A stretch of DNA of 6,540 nucleotides from Cloacimonetes bacterium TCS60 (GTDB lineage Bacteria; Cloacimonadota; Cloacimonadia; JGIOTU-2), in the NCBI GenBank assembly GCA_001577135.1, contig LSCK01000053.1, positions 1 to 6,540 of the forward strand. The letters are read 5' to 3'. Position 1 is the stretch's first letter. Every line of letters begins with the position of its first letter. The position numbers and the translations under genes were made by a program. Positions 1-6,447 of the stretch are shown piece after piece. The notes below the pieces were generated by a model. It saw only the letters and a list, made by a program, of their open reading frames with translations. It was not told the origin of the DNA and made no database searches.

Positions 1-62
1 AATTCTTTACTCTTTTTCCTTAAATCCTGTAATCTTAATACTCTTTCTTATGTCTCTAAAAT
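1..62 (-). other. Noncoding stretch after rnfB
   Basis: Downstream of rnfB on the minus strand the sequence is purine-rich, with an AAGGAAAAAGAG run near the edge (about 10-21) that could be a ribosome site for a further gene outside the window. No GC-rich hairpin with a T run is visible, so transcription may continue past rnfB. Confidence 0.4.
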
Positions 63-1058
63 TTATCCATTTTCACTTGCTTTCGGAACTATGGCATCTT
101 TAGGGCAAACTTCCAGGCAAATACCGCATCTAATACATGTTTCTTCATCGATTTCATGTAGTTTTTTCACTTCACCCGCAATAGCATCCACCGGACATTT
201 TTTGGCACAGATAGTACAACCTATGCAATCATCCTTTTTGATAACCGGTTGTGGTCTCTCCTGAATTTGATCTTCTATAGCACCTGTGGGACAAACTTCT
301 GCGCATAGTCCACAAACAACACATTTACTGTAATCAATCACAGCTAGATTATTTTCCATAGATATTGCATCTACGGGACATTTTTTTTCACAGAGAGAAC
401 ATCCTATGCAAGCAGTTTCGTTACCGCAGCTCTTTTTGGCAACACCGCCTGTGTCATGTGACATACAAAGAATATTAACTTTTTTACTAATTGGAATTAG
501 CTCTATCAGATCCCTGGGACAAGCTTCTACGCAATTACCACACCCTGTACATTTTTCCTTATCCACGATTCGCATATTATTTTCATCAACTTCAATAGCA
601 TTAAAGGGACAGGCAGCCACGCAGTCGTTGTATCCAAGACAGCCAAACCCGCACATGTTATGTCCTCCATCGAGGTCTTCTGCAGCCTGACAGGATTTTA
701 TTCCCTGATTTTTGAATTTAAAAATTGTATTGTTATTTCCCCCACTCTGGCATTTAATTAGGGCAATTTTTCTTTCCTGTTTTCCCGCTTTTTTCCCCAT
801 GATTTTAGCAATATGTTTGATTGTTTCCTCTCCCCCAGGAGCACATAGATTAATTTCCTCATTTTTCTTAACTACTGCCTCTGCATATTGAGCACATCCG
901 GCGTATCCGCAAGCACCACAATTTGCACCGGGAAGGACCTCTTCTATTTCTTCGATCTTGGGGTCGATATCTACATGAAATATTTTAGAAGATATAGCTA
1001 ATCCTATACCAAAAATAATACCTAAACCGCCTAAAACTATAACAGCTGACGTTACCAT
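63..1058 (-). CDS. rnfB: RnfB, multi-cluster ferredoxin-type electron-input subunit of the Rnf complex
   Basis: RnfB takes electrons from reduced ferredoxin and passes them towards the membrane core of Rnf. The 331-residue protein has one N-terminal membrane helix (about residues 4-27). An RnfB-type 4Fe-4S domain follows, with C47, C50, C55 and C72 in the [10 protein letters not shown] context. Three ferredoxin-like modules come next: C136/C140/C146/C150 with C170-C180, C217-C227 with C246-C256, and C278-C288 with C308-C318. Further cysteines at 103, 123, 198 and 211 bring the total to 32, enough in principle for eight clusters. Proteobacterial RnfB is only about 190 residues; this length matches the long form of Clostridia and other anaerobes. 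The ATG start has an AAAGGAG site 6 bases upstream. It is the last rnf gene, 44 bases after rnfA. The family call is secure; the exact cluster number is inferred from cysteine spacing. Confidence 0.97.
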   Translation of the reverse strand: MVTSAVIVLGGLGIIFGIGLAISSKIFHVDIDPKIEEIEEVLPGANCGACGYAGCAQYAEAVVKKNEEINLCAPGGEETIKHIAKIMGKKAGKQERKIALIKCQSGGNNNTIFKFKNQGIKSCQAAEDLDGGHNMCGFGCLGYNDCVAACPFNAIEVDENNMRIVDKEKCTGCGNCVEACPRDLIELIPISKKVNILCMSHDTGGVAKKSCGNETACIGCSLCEKKCPVDAISMENNLAVIDYSKCVVCGLCAEVCPTGAIEDQIQERPQPVIKKDDCIGCTICAKKCPVDAIAGEVKKLHEIDEETCIRCGICLEVCPKDAIVPKASENG

Positions 1059-1062
1059 CTAT

Positions 1063-1075
1063 TGCTCCTTTATCT
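1063..1075 (-). repeat. 13-base repeat holding the rnfB ribosome binding site
   Basis: Second exact copy of AGATAAAGGAGCA, in the rnfA-rnfB gap, with AAAGGAG 6 bases before the rnfB ATG. It matches the copy ahead of rnfE (2311-2323). Confidence 0.7.
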
Positions 1076-1090
1076 GCCTAAATGTTTAAT

Positions 1091-1102
1091 TTAAAATTTT
1101 AA
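1091..1102. repeat. Perfect 12-base AT-only palindrome just after rnfA
   Basis: TTAAAATTTTAA is its own reverse complement and directly follows the rnfA stop codon in the 44-base gap before rnfB. Like the copy-like element after ftsY, it lacks G and C and is not terminator-like. Confidence 0.5.
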
Positions 1103-1705
1103 TTAGAATTTTAATCCGGAAAATCCAAGGAAAGCCAGAGCCATCGTTCCCGCTAAGATAAATGCGATGGGCATTCCCTTAAAAGCTTTGGGTACTTTAG
1201 CTCTATCCAACCTTTCTCTCATCCCAGCCATAAGTAACAACACAAGCGTGAAACCCACACCGGAAGCCATACCATTTAATAAAGCTTCAATAAAATTATA
1301 ATTTTCTGTAATATTTAAAATCGAAACTCCGAGTACAGCACAATTTGTCGTGATTAATGGAAGATAAATCCCCAGAGCTTTATATAATTCCGGAGCTGAT
1401 TTACGAATAACCATCTCTACAAACTGTACCAGCACAGCAATACTTAGTATGAAAGTAATTGTCCGCAAAAATGTTAGATCATAATTGAATATCCCGGTTA
1501 CAGGAGATAGAAAAAAGTGGTTGATGAGCCATGTAAAAACAGAAGCCATCGTCATCACAAAAATTACTGCCATACCCATTCCTAGAGCAGAATCCAACTT
1601 CTTGGACACTCCAATATAGGGACATAATCCCAGAAATCTAACTAAAACAAAGTTGTTAATAAAAATAGCACTAATAATAATAAAAAACAAGTTTGAAATT
1701 TGCAT
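1103..1705 (-). CDS. rnfA: RnfA, integral membrane subunit of the Rnf complex
   Basis: RnfA is a polytopic inner-membrane protein homologous to NqrE. It pairs with RnfE in inverted topology, and the pair holds a [2Fe-2S] centre inside the membrane that carries electrons across the bilayer. At 200 residues it has the normal family length, and it is hydrophobic throughout, with about six membrane segments. The two diagnostic cysteines are present: C28 in the LGLCP motif of the first helix and C122 in the TTNCAVLG motif of a middle helix. The closing [16 protein letters not shown] stretch is also typical. The ATG start follows the rnfE stop by 9 bases and has a GGGAG ribosome site overlapping that stop. 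Paralogy with RnfE is visible in both cysteine motifs; RnfA is distinguished by its [12 protein letters not shown] start. Confidence 0.97.
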   Translation of the reverse strand: MQISNLFFIIISAIFINNFVLVRFLGLCPYIGVSKKLDSALGMGMAVIFVMTMASVFTWLINHFFLSPVTGIFNYDLTFLRTITFILSIAVLVQFVEMVIRKSAPELYKALGIYLPLITTNCAVLGVSILNITENYNFIEALLNGMASGVGFTLVLLLMAGMRERLDRAKVPKAFKGMPIAFILAGTMALAFLGFSGLKF

Positions 1706-1714
1706 AATCTCTCC

Positions 1715-2308
1715 CTAATTATTCTTTTTTTTTAATTGATTAAATAGCCCCATAAGCAAGCCAATGGTAAAAAAAGCTCCAGGTGGAAGGATCGCTACAA
1801 TCATAGGTTTGTAAGATTGAGGTAAAATTTGCATATTCAAAAATGTTCCAGAACCAAGTATTTCTCTAAAAGTAGCAATTATAACAAGGGCAAGTGTAAA
1901 TCCAATACCCATTCCCAATGCATCCAAAATCGACAGGCCAACTCCATTCTTACTGGCAAATGCTTCAGCCCGGCTCAGGATAAGACAATTCACCACAATT
2001 AATGGAATGAAAATTCCCAGACTTTTGTGCAATGGGGGTAAATATGCATGCATTGTCATATCCACGATCGTTACAAAAGAGGCAATAACAAGGATGAAGC
2101 AGGGAATACGGATTTTTGCTGGAATGAAATTTTTTATCAATGAGATGATCAAGTTGGAGCCCAGCAGAACAAATGTTGCAGCAGCTCCCATGCCAATAGC
2201 ATTTTCTACAGAAGTACTAACAGCCAGGGCAGGGCACAGCCCCAGAGCCATAATAAAGACAGGATTTTCTTTAATTATACCTTTTGTGAATTCCCCGATC
2301 GCTTTCAT
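1715..2308 (-). CDS. rnfE: RnfE, integral membrane subunit of the Rnf complex
   Basis: RnfE, the homologue of NqrD, is the partner of RnfA in the membrane core and shares ligation of the [2Fe-2S] centre. The 197 residues begin with a short amphipathic stretch, then the ENPVFIMALGLCPALAVS motif with C25. A second conserved cysteine, C108, sits in the IPLIVVNC motif, followed by the SRAEAFASKNG loop that marks RnfE/NqrD. About six membrane helices are visible, the last around residues 173-190. The tail ends in lysines and asparagines encoded by a run of nine A. The ATG overlaps the rnfG stop by 4 bases (ATGA), and its AAAGGAG site lies within the last codons of rnfG, which suggests translational coupling. 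The stop is TAG. Confidence 0.97.
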   Translation of the reverse strand: MKAIGEFTKGIIKENPVFIMALGLCPALAVSTSVENAIGMGAAATFVLLGSNLIISLIKNFIPAKIRIPCFILVIASFVTIVDMTMHAYLPPLHKSLGIFIPLIVVNCLILSRAEAFASKNGVGLSILDALGMGIGFTLALVIIATFREILGSGTFLNMQILPQSYKPMIVAILPPGAFFTIGLLMGLFNQLKKKNN

Positions 2309-2907
2309 TCTGCTCCTTTATCTAATTGTTTCATCATATCTTTTTTAATTGTCAAAAATTCATCTCGGATAGAATTAGTAACCGCACGCGTGGTTATTGT
2401 CGCACCAGTAATGGACTTTATTTCTCCCCCATCTTTATCAACTTTTATAGTTGATGGATCTTTGTGTGAGAAATGCTGAGTAAAGTCCGTAGATGTGCAA
2501 TTTGCTCCCAAACCAGGTGTCTCTTGTTGTTTAATTATTTTAATTTTATCAATCTTCAAATCAAGGTTTATACCGACCATTGTAACGACTTTCGTACTAC
2601 TACTGTAGCCCTGTCCTGCAGATTTATAAGTAAAACCAACTAATTCACCTGCCTGGTTGTATCCTTTATAAAAGAGAATACTATCAGGCTCAAAATCAGG
2701 TTGACCTGATGCAATATTATTTACATCCACAGCGGTAAAGCTCTCTTTTACGGCATCAGGTAAAACCGCTTTTCTGGCAGCTTCGATTGCGGCTTTATTA
2801 TTTGCTTCAATTATCGGTTTTGTTCTGCTGTATAAGACAGAGAGGATTGTGCTGGAAATTACACAAATTATCAATAAAATTCCAGTTGGTTTTAAAATAT
2901 TCTTCAT
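2305..2907 (-). CDS. rnfG: RnfG, FMN-binding periplasmic-side subunit of the Rnf complex
   Basis: RnfG is anchored by one N-terminal helix (about residues 6-25). Its extracytoplasmic domain carries FMN phosphoester-linked to a threonine and relays electrons on the outer face of the membrane. From the ATG start it has 200 residues, a normal length. The FMN_bind domain shows ETPGLG at about 129-134 and the attachment motif T167-G168-A169-T170, with T170 as predicted acceptor. The usual Asp three residues before the TGAT is Lys164 here. A GTG two codons upstream (2913) would also open the frame, but it lies inside the AGAGGTG ribosome site, so the ATG at 2907 is preferred. The gene starts 12 bases after the rnfD stop and overlaps rnfE by 4 bases. 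Confidence 0.95.
   Translation of the reverse strand: MKNILKPTGILLIICVISSTILSVLYSRTKPIIEANNKAAIEAARKAVLPDAVKESFTAVDVNNIASGQPDFEPDSILFYKGYNQAGELVGFTYKSAGQGYSSSTKVVTMVGINLDLKIDKIKIIKQQETPGLGANCTSTDFTQHFSHKDPSTIKVDKDGGEIKSITGATITTRAVTNSIRDEFLTIKKDMMKQLDKGAE
2311..2323 (-). repeat. 13-base repeat holding the rnfE ribosome binding site
   Basis: AGATAAAGGAGCA occurs here, within the end of rnfG and just ahead of the rnfE ATG, and again exactly ahead of rnfB (1063-1075). Here the same bases also encode the last residues of RnfG. Confidence 0.7.
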
Positions 2908-2910
2908 AAT

Positions 2911-2917
2911 CACCTCT
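2911..2917 (-). promoter_or_regulatory. Ribosome binding site deciding the ATG start of rnfG
   Basis: AGAGGTG followed by AT closely matches the complement of the 16S rRNA 3' end. The GTG at 2913-2911 is part of this site, so it is better read as ribosome binding sequence than as a start codon; the ATG at 2907 is well placed. Confidence 0.7.
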
Positions 2918-2919
2918 TC

Positions 2920-4002
2920 TTAAGATTTGCTCTTTGCTTTTTGAAAACCAAACACTTTTGCATTAGTCATTTTATCAATCAAAGGTACAGCGAGATTCAT
3001 CAATAAAATAGAATAACTAACTCCTTCCGGATAACCACCCCAGATACGTATTACTACTGTTAACAGACCAGCTCCCATGCCAAATATGACGCGGCCTTTT
3101 CTGGTTACGGGCGATGTTACCATATCAGTAGCCATAAAGAAGGCACCCAGAATTAGTCCACCTGAAAATATGTGAAACAAAATCGGTCCCGAGAAAAGTC
3201 CTTCTATTCCACCCAGCATCCAGCTCAAAAAAGCAACTGTGCCAATGTAGGAAATGGGAATTCGCCATTCGATATAATGTTTATAAACAAGGACAGCAGC
3301 ACCCAGTAACAAAGCAGCAGCAGAAACTTCACCAATACAGCCACCTATGTTACCCCAAAATAAGTTTTCGATAAAAGATAATGAAGAGAGTTGGTTAAAT
3401 ACAGTATGGGCTGATTCACCCGCTGTTCCAGAAACTATATCTCCTCTAACCTGTTGCGCTAAATTTAAAGGAGTAGCAGACGTAATTAAATTCCCCAGCA
3501 TCTGGTTTCCACCTTCAATTATATGGGTTTTGAGGCCAGAAACAGTAGAAGTGCCAATTTCATACAATTTTGTGGACCAACCGGTGGTCATCTGTACAGG
3601 CCAGGATGCCATGAGGAAAGCTCTCCCCAAGAGAGCAGGATTTACTGGATTATAGCCCAGTCCACCGAAAATTTGTTTACCAATACCTACAGCAAAGATA
3701 GCTCCTACAACCGGTAGCCACCAGGGAGCTGTTGGTGGAATATTATAGGCAAGCAGCATACCTGTAACCACTGCACTGCCGTCAGAAATTGTAACTTCTC
3801 TTTTTGTGGCTAATTGAATAACTGCCTCTGTAACAACGGCAGTAATAATTCCCAGAATAGTAAGAAATACTGAATACCAGCCAAAAAAGATAAAAGCTGC
3901 GATAAGCGCGGGTATCAAAGTGGCAACTACAGTCCACATTACCCGGGGAACATTTACACCTTCATGTAAGTGAGGGGAAGTAGAAACATTTAGTAATTTC
4001 AC
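2920..4002 (-). CDS. rnfD: RnfD, membrane flavoprotein subunit of the Rnf complex
   Basis: RnfD is the NqrB homologue, a polytopic membrane protein bearing covalent FMN and central to coupling electron flow to ion transport. The 360 residues contain about nine or ten hydrophobic helices. Recognisable family motifs are the N-terminal SPHLHEG stretch (9-15), TISDGSAVVTGMLLAYNIPP (71-90), GGLGYNPVNPALLGRAFL (113-130) and ATDMVTSPVTRKG (291-303). The predicted flavin site is T174-S175-A176-T177 followed by Pro-Leu, with T177 as acceptor. It departs from the Dxx[ST]gAT consensus, having Asn171 at the Asp position and Ser175 at the Gly position. Translation starts at GTG, with GGAGG 7 bases upstream; no in-frame ATG fits better. 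It follows rnfC by 27 bases. The family call is secure. Confidence 0.97.
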   Translation of the reverse strand: MKLLNVSTSPHLHEGVNVPRVMWTVVATLIPALIAAFIFFGWYSVFLTILGIITAVVTEAVIQLATKREVTISDGSAVVTGMLLAYNIPPTAPWWLPVVGAIFAVGIGKQIFGGLGYNPVNPALLGRAFLMASWPVQMTTGWSTKLYEIGTSTVSGLKTHIIEGGNQMLGNLITSATPLNLAQQVRGDIVSGTAGESAHTVFNQLSSLSFIENLFWGNIGGCIGEVSAAALLLGAAVLVYKHYIEWRIPISYIGTVAFLSWMLGGIEGLFSGPILFHIFSGGLILGAFFMATDMVTSPVTRKGRVIFGMGAGLLTVVIRIWGGYPEGVSYSILLMNLAVPLIDKMTNAKVFGFQKAKSKS

Positions 4003-4009
4003 TGAAAAT

Positions 4010-4014
4010 CCTCC
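4010..4014 (-). promoter_or_regulatory. Ribosome binding site deciding the GTG start of rnfD
   Basis: GGAGG sits 7 bases upstream of GTG at 4002, ideal spacing. It lies in the 27-base rnfC-rnfD gap and fixes a GTG start for rnfD. Confidence 0.75.
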
Positions 4015-4029
4015 ATAAATTTATTAGTA

Positions 4030-5346
4030 TTAATTATCTAATTTACCGATTTCTAATTTACCAAGTTTAATCCATTGCACAAGATTGATATGAGAGGGAC
4101 AAACATAAGCGCAGGAACCGCATTCCATACAATCCATACAATTTAATTTTCTCGCTTCTTCATACGCTTCATGCTTAACAGCTTCTGCAATGAAAGTGGG
4201 AGTTAAATTCATGGGACAGGCATCCACGCAACGTCCACATCGCAAACAAGCACTCTCCGGAGTTTCATCGACTGCATCCTCCCCCATAAATAATGTGCCG
4301 GAAGAAGTTTTTGTAACAGGTGTTTCCATATCGCTTAACGCAAATCCCATCATTGGACCACCTGAGATCAACTTGCCAATGGGTTCTTTAGTGCCTTCAC
4401 AAAAATCCAGCATGTCGGATATGGGAGTACCAACCGGCACCTTTAGATTTCTAGGATTTTTTACAATTTCACCGCTCAAGGTTGTTATACGATCAATAAG
4501 AGGTTTGCCGGATGTCACTGCCTCATAAACTGCATAAGCAGTTCCTACATTCTGAACAACTACACCAATCTCCATTGGTAAGCCCCCAGCAGGTACTTTG
4601 CGTTTCGTAGCAGCATAGATGAGCTGCTTCTCTGCACCCTGCGGGTAACGCAATTTAAGAGGAACAAGTGTAAGATCCTTTTCACTTTTCAGCTTCTCTT
4701 TCATCAATTTTATAGCGTCCGGTTTGTTGATCTCTATACCTATCATGCCGCGTTTTGCAGAAACTGTTTTCATGATCATCTTAAGGCCGGCAATGATCTC
4801 GTCGGCTTGAGCCAGCATCAATCTATGATCAGCAGTAAGATAGGGTTCGCATTCCACCCCGTTCAGAATCACTGTGTCAATCGGTTTATCATCCGGAGGA
4901 GATAGCTTTACGTGAGTGGGAAAACCCGCTCCACCCATACCACAAATACCTGCCTTCTTTACTTTTTCGACAATCTGTTTCGGTTTCATCTTAGTATAAT
5001 CATTCTGCTCCAAAGGCTCTTTTTGCCATTCATCTTTACCATCATTTTCAATTTGAAGTGCCATCTGAGTACTGCCGGTAGGATGAGGAAAATTTGCTAT
5101 CTTTTTTACTTTTCCCGAAATTGGCGAATGCATGGGAATAGAGACAAAGCCTTTTGGTTCAGCAATAATCTGTCCTTTTTTCACCTCATCACCGGGCTTC
5201 ACTATTGGGTTAGCGGGAGCGCCAATATGTTGACTGAGATGAACTGTAACAAAATCGGGAGCAGGCAACTTTTCGATAGGCTTGTCTTTAGTTAAATATT
5301 TATGATCGTGTGGGTGGATCCCACCTTTAAAAGTTTTTGCTCTCAT
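4030..5346 (-). CDS. rnfC: RnfC, NADH/FMN and Fe-S peripheral subunit of the Rnf complex
   Basis: RnfC is the cytoplasmic subunit where NAD+ is reduced (or NADH oxidised in reverse). It resembles the NuoF 51-kDa subunit of complex I. The 438 residues run in family order. An RnfC N-terminal barrel starts at GGIHPHDHKY (8-17), followed by a Rossmann-like NADH/FMN region with GICGMGGAGFPTHVK (133-147), LNGVECEPYL (161-170) and RYPQGAEKQLI (233-243). An SLBB-type segment is next, then two 4Fe-4S sites, C367/C370/C373/C377 and C406/C409/C412/C416, with an extra C403. It lacks the long alanine/lysine-rich C-terminal tail of enterobacterial RnfC, as is usual in anaerobes. The ATG has a modest AAAAGG site 7 bases upstream. 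It lies 32 bases after ftsY and is the first rnf gene. Confidence 0.97.
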   Translation of the reverse strand: MRAKTFKGGIHPHDHKYLTKDKPIEKLPAPDFVTVHLSQHIGAPANPIVKPGDEVKKGQIIAEPKGFVSIPMHSPISGKVKKIANFPHPTGSTQMALQIENDGKDEWQKEPLEQNDYTKMKPKQIVEKVKKAGICGMGGAGFPTHVKLSPPDDKPIDTVILNGVECEPYLTADHRLMLAQADEIIAGLKMIMKTVSAKRGMIGIEINKPDAIKLMKEKLKSEKDLTLVPLKLRYPQGAEKQLIYAATKRKVPAGGLPMEIGVVVQNVGTAYAVYEAVTSGKPLIDRITTLSGEIVKNPRNLKVPVGTPISDMLDFCEGTKEPIGKLISGGPMMGFALSDMETPVTKTSSGTLFMGEDAVDETPESACLRCGRCVDACPMNLTPTFIAEAVKHEAYEEARKLNCMDCMECGSCAYVCPSHINLVQWIKLGKLEIGKLDN

Positions 5347-5365
5347 ATACCAACCTTTTATTTGA

Positions 5366-5381
5366 TAATTTTTAAAAATTA
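5366..5381. repeat. Perfect 16-base AT-only palindrome at the ftsY stop
   Basis: TAATTTTTAAAAATTA is its own reverse complement. It includes the ftsY TAA stop and fills half of the 32-base gap to rnfC. With no G or C and no loop it is not a convincing terminator; it may be chance in AT-rich DNA. Confidence 0.6.
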
Positions 5382-6305
5382 ATCTTCGAAAATTGCTCTT
5401 ACAAAGTTCTTGGCATCAAACTGCCTGATATCATCAACCTGTTCACCGGTACAAATTGCTTTTACAGGTATATCAAGCTTATCCTTGATGCCAATGGCAA
5501 CACCGCCTTTAGCAGTGCCATCTAGTTTTGTCAAGATAACCCCGGAGATGGAAAGAGGTTTTACAAAATTCCGGGCTTGCTGAATACCATTTTGGCCTGT
5601 AGTAGCATCTATAACCAGATAAGTTTCATGCGGAGAATTTTTTATGACTTTGTCTGCGGTTCTGTTTATCTTCTCCAGTTCCTTCATCAGATTCACTTTG
5701 GTATGCAATCTGCCGGCAGTGTCTATAAGCACAACATCGAATTCTTTTGCCTGGGCAGAAGTCAAGGCACTATAAACCACAGAAGCTGGGTCTGCACCGT
5801 GCTTGCTGCCAATAATATCAGCTCCCACATTTTTTGCCCAGATATCGAGTTGCTTGTGTGCTGCAGCTCGGAATGTATCTGCCGCTACCAGCAGAACACT
5901 GTTACCATTAGCCAAATATTGATGGGCAACTTTGGCAATCGTGGTTGTCTTTCCGGTTCCATTAACACCTACAAACATAATAACATAGGGCTTCTGATCG
6001 GGTAAATAATCGATTCCGCTAGTATCCTTATACTCCATTTCTAAAATATCTATAATTATTTTTTCCAAAACAGAATATATTTCATCACTACTTGAAATTT
6101 TGTGAAGGCGGATTTTCTCTTCCAATTCATCTATGATTTTAGAAGTAATATTTACCCCTAGATCAGCTTGAATAAGAATATCTTCAATCTCTTGAATAAG
6201 ATCTTCGTTCACTTTTCCACTAAGACGTATCACCTCTGCGATCCTCTTGACAAAGGAATTATGAGTCTTAGCTAATTTTTTCTTCAGTTTATCTAGTATT
6301 GACAA
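5379..6305 (-). CDS. ftsY: FtsY, signal recognition particle receptor GTPase
   Basis: FtsY is the membrane-associated receptor that pairs with Ffh and hands ribosome-nascent chain complexes to the SecYEG translocon. The 308 residues form a minimal NG protein: a helical N domain (about 1-95) with the ADLGV motif at 47-51, then the GTPase G domain. G-domain motifs are GVNGTGKTTT (113-122), DTFRAAA (143-149), DTAGR (195-199), TKLDGTAKGG (259-268) and the closing GEQVDDIRQF (287-296). The long acidic A domain of E. coli FtsY is absent, as in many bacteria. The start is TTG with GGAG 7 bases upstream; no in-frame ATG lies between it and the upstream stop, and the SILDKLKKKLAKT beginning matches the family. 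The closing GEQVDD motif separates FtsY from Ffh, and no M domain follows. It likely heads the rnf transcript. Confidence 0.97.
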   Translation of the reverse strand: MSILDKLKKKLAKTHNSFVKRIAEVIRLSGKVNEDLIQEIEDILIQADLGVNITSKIIDELEEKIRLHKISSSDEIYSVLEKIIIDILEMEYKDTSGIDYLPDQKPYVIMFVGVNGTGKTTTIAKVAHQYLANGNSVLLVAADTFRAAAHKQLDIWAKNVGADIIGSKHGADPASVVYSALTSAQAKEFDVVLIDTAGRLHTKVNLMKELEKINRTADKVIKNSPHETYLVIDATTGQNGIQQARNFVKPLSISGVILTKLDGTAKGGVAIGIKDKLDIPVKAICTGEQVDDIRQFDAKNFVRAIFED

Positions 6306-6312
6306 GCCTTTA

Positions 6313-6316
6313 CTCC
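6313..6316 (-). promoter_or_regulatory. Ribosome binding site deciding the TTG start of ftsY
   Basis: GGAG lies 7 bases upstream of TTG at 6305. No ATG or GTG in the same frame exists between the upstream in-frame stop and this site, so it supports TTG initiation. Confidence 0.65.
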
Positions 6317-6326
6317 AAATTTTTAC

Positions 6327-6357
6327 CTTATAACTGAATTATAGAATTATTAATCAA
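6327..6357 (-). promoter_or_regulatory. Candidate sigma70-like promoter for ftsY-rnf
   Basis: On the minus strand TTGATT (6357-6352) is followed after 19 bases by TATAAG (6332-6327), about 21 bases before the TTG start. The spacer is long. A better -10 hexamer, TATAAT (6343-6338), lacks a matching -35 box at normal distance. Such hexamers arise easily in AT-rich DNA, so this is tentative. Confidence 0.25.
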
Positions 6358-6447
6358 GTTTAGTGGTAAAAAAATTATCGGATAGAGAGAAATTCCTGGG
6401 AAAATTCAAGGTTCACTGAAACAATAAACTTTGGAAGCCTTTAATGA

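Larger units (their letters stand above)
6306..6447 (-). other. Intergenic region upstream of ftsY
   Basis: About 140 AT-rich bases separate the putative upstream stop from the ftsY start. I see no open frame of useful length on either strand, no tRNA-like fold and no strong terminator: the one inverted repeat, around AATTCCTGGGAAAATT near 6391-6406, is imperfect with almost no loop. This is the most likely place for the promoter of the ftsY-rnf transcript. Confidence 0.5.

Noticed and set aside
8..46. Repeated TACTCTTT at 8-15 and 39-46
   Set aside because: An 8-base repeat in a pyrimidine-rich strand is expected by chance, and no further structure surrounds it.
2007..2348. Open frame of 113 codons on the plus strand
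   Set aside because: It runs antisense to rnfE and the end of rnfG; its hydrophobic look comes from being complementary to a membrane protein gene.
3999..4016. Five-codon ATG-to-TGA mini frame overlapping the rnfD start
   Set aside because: Its ATG is part of the GGAGG ribosome site of rnfD, it has no ribosome site of its own, and so it is most likely chance rather than a leader peptide.
4912..5295. Open frame of 127 codons on the plus strand
   Set aside because: It is antisense to rnfC, whose motifs are unmistakable, and its translation resembles no protein I know.
1103..5346. Nqr (Na+-translocating NADH:quinone reductase) instead of Rnf
   Set aside because: The order C-D-G-E-A-B, the presence of RnfB and the 4Fe-4S motifs in RnfC are Rnf features; there is no NqrA or NqrF.
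5577..6005. Open frame of 142 codons on the plus strand
   Set aside because: It lies wholly antisense to the highly conserved GTPase core of ftsY, and its translation is low in familiar motifs; it is a shadow of the real gene.
6391..6406. Possible hairpin terminator after the right-edge gene
   Set aside because: The arms pair imperfectly, the loop would be about two bases, and no T run follows in either direction.
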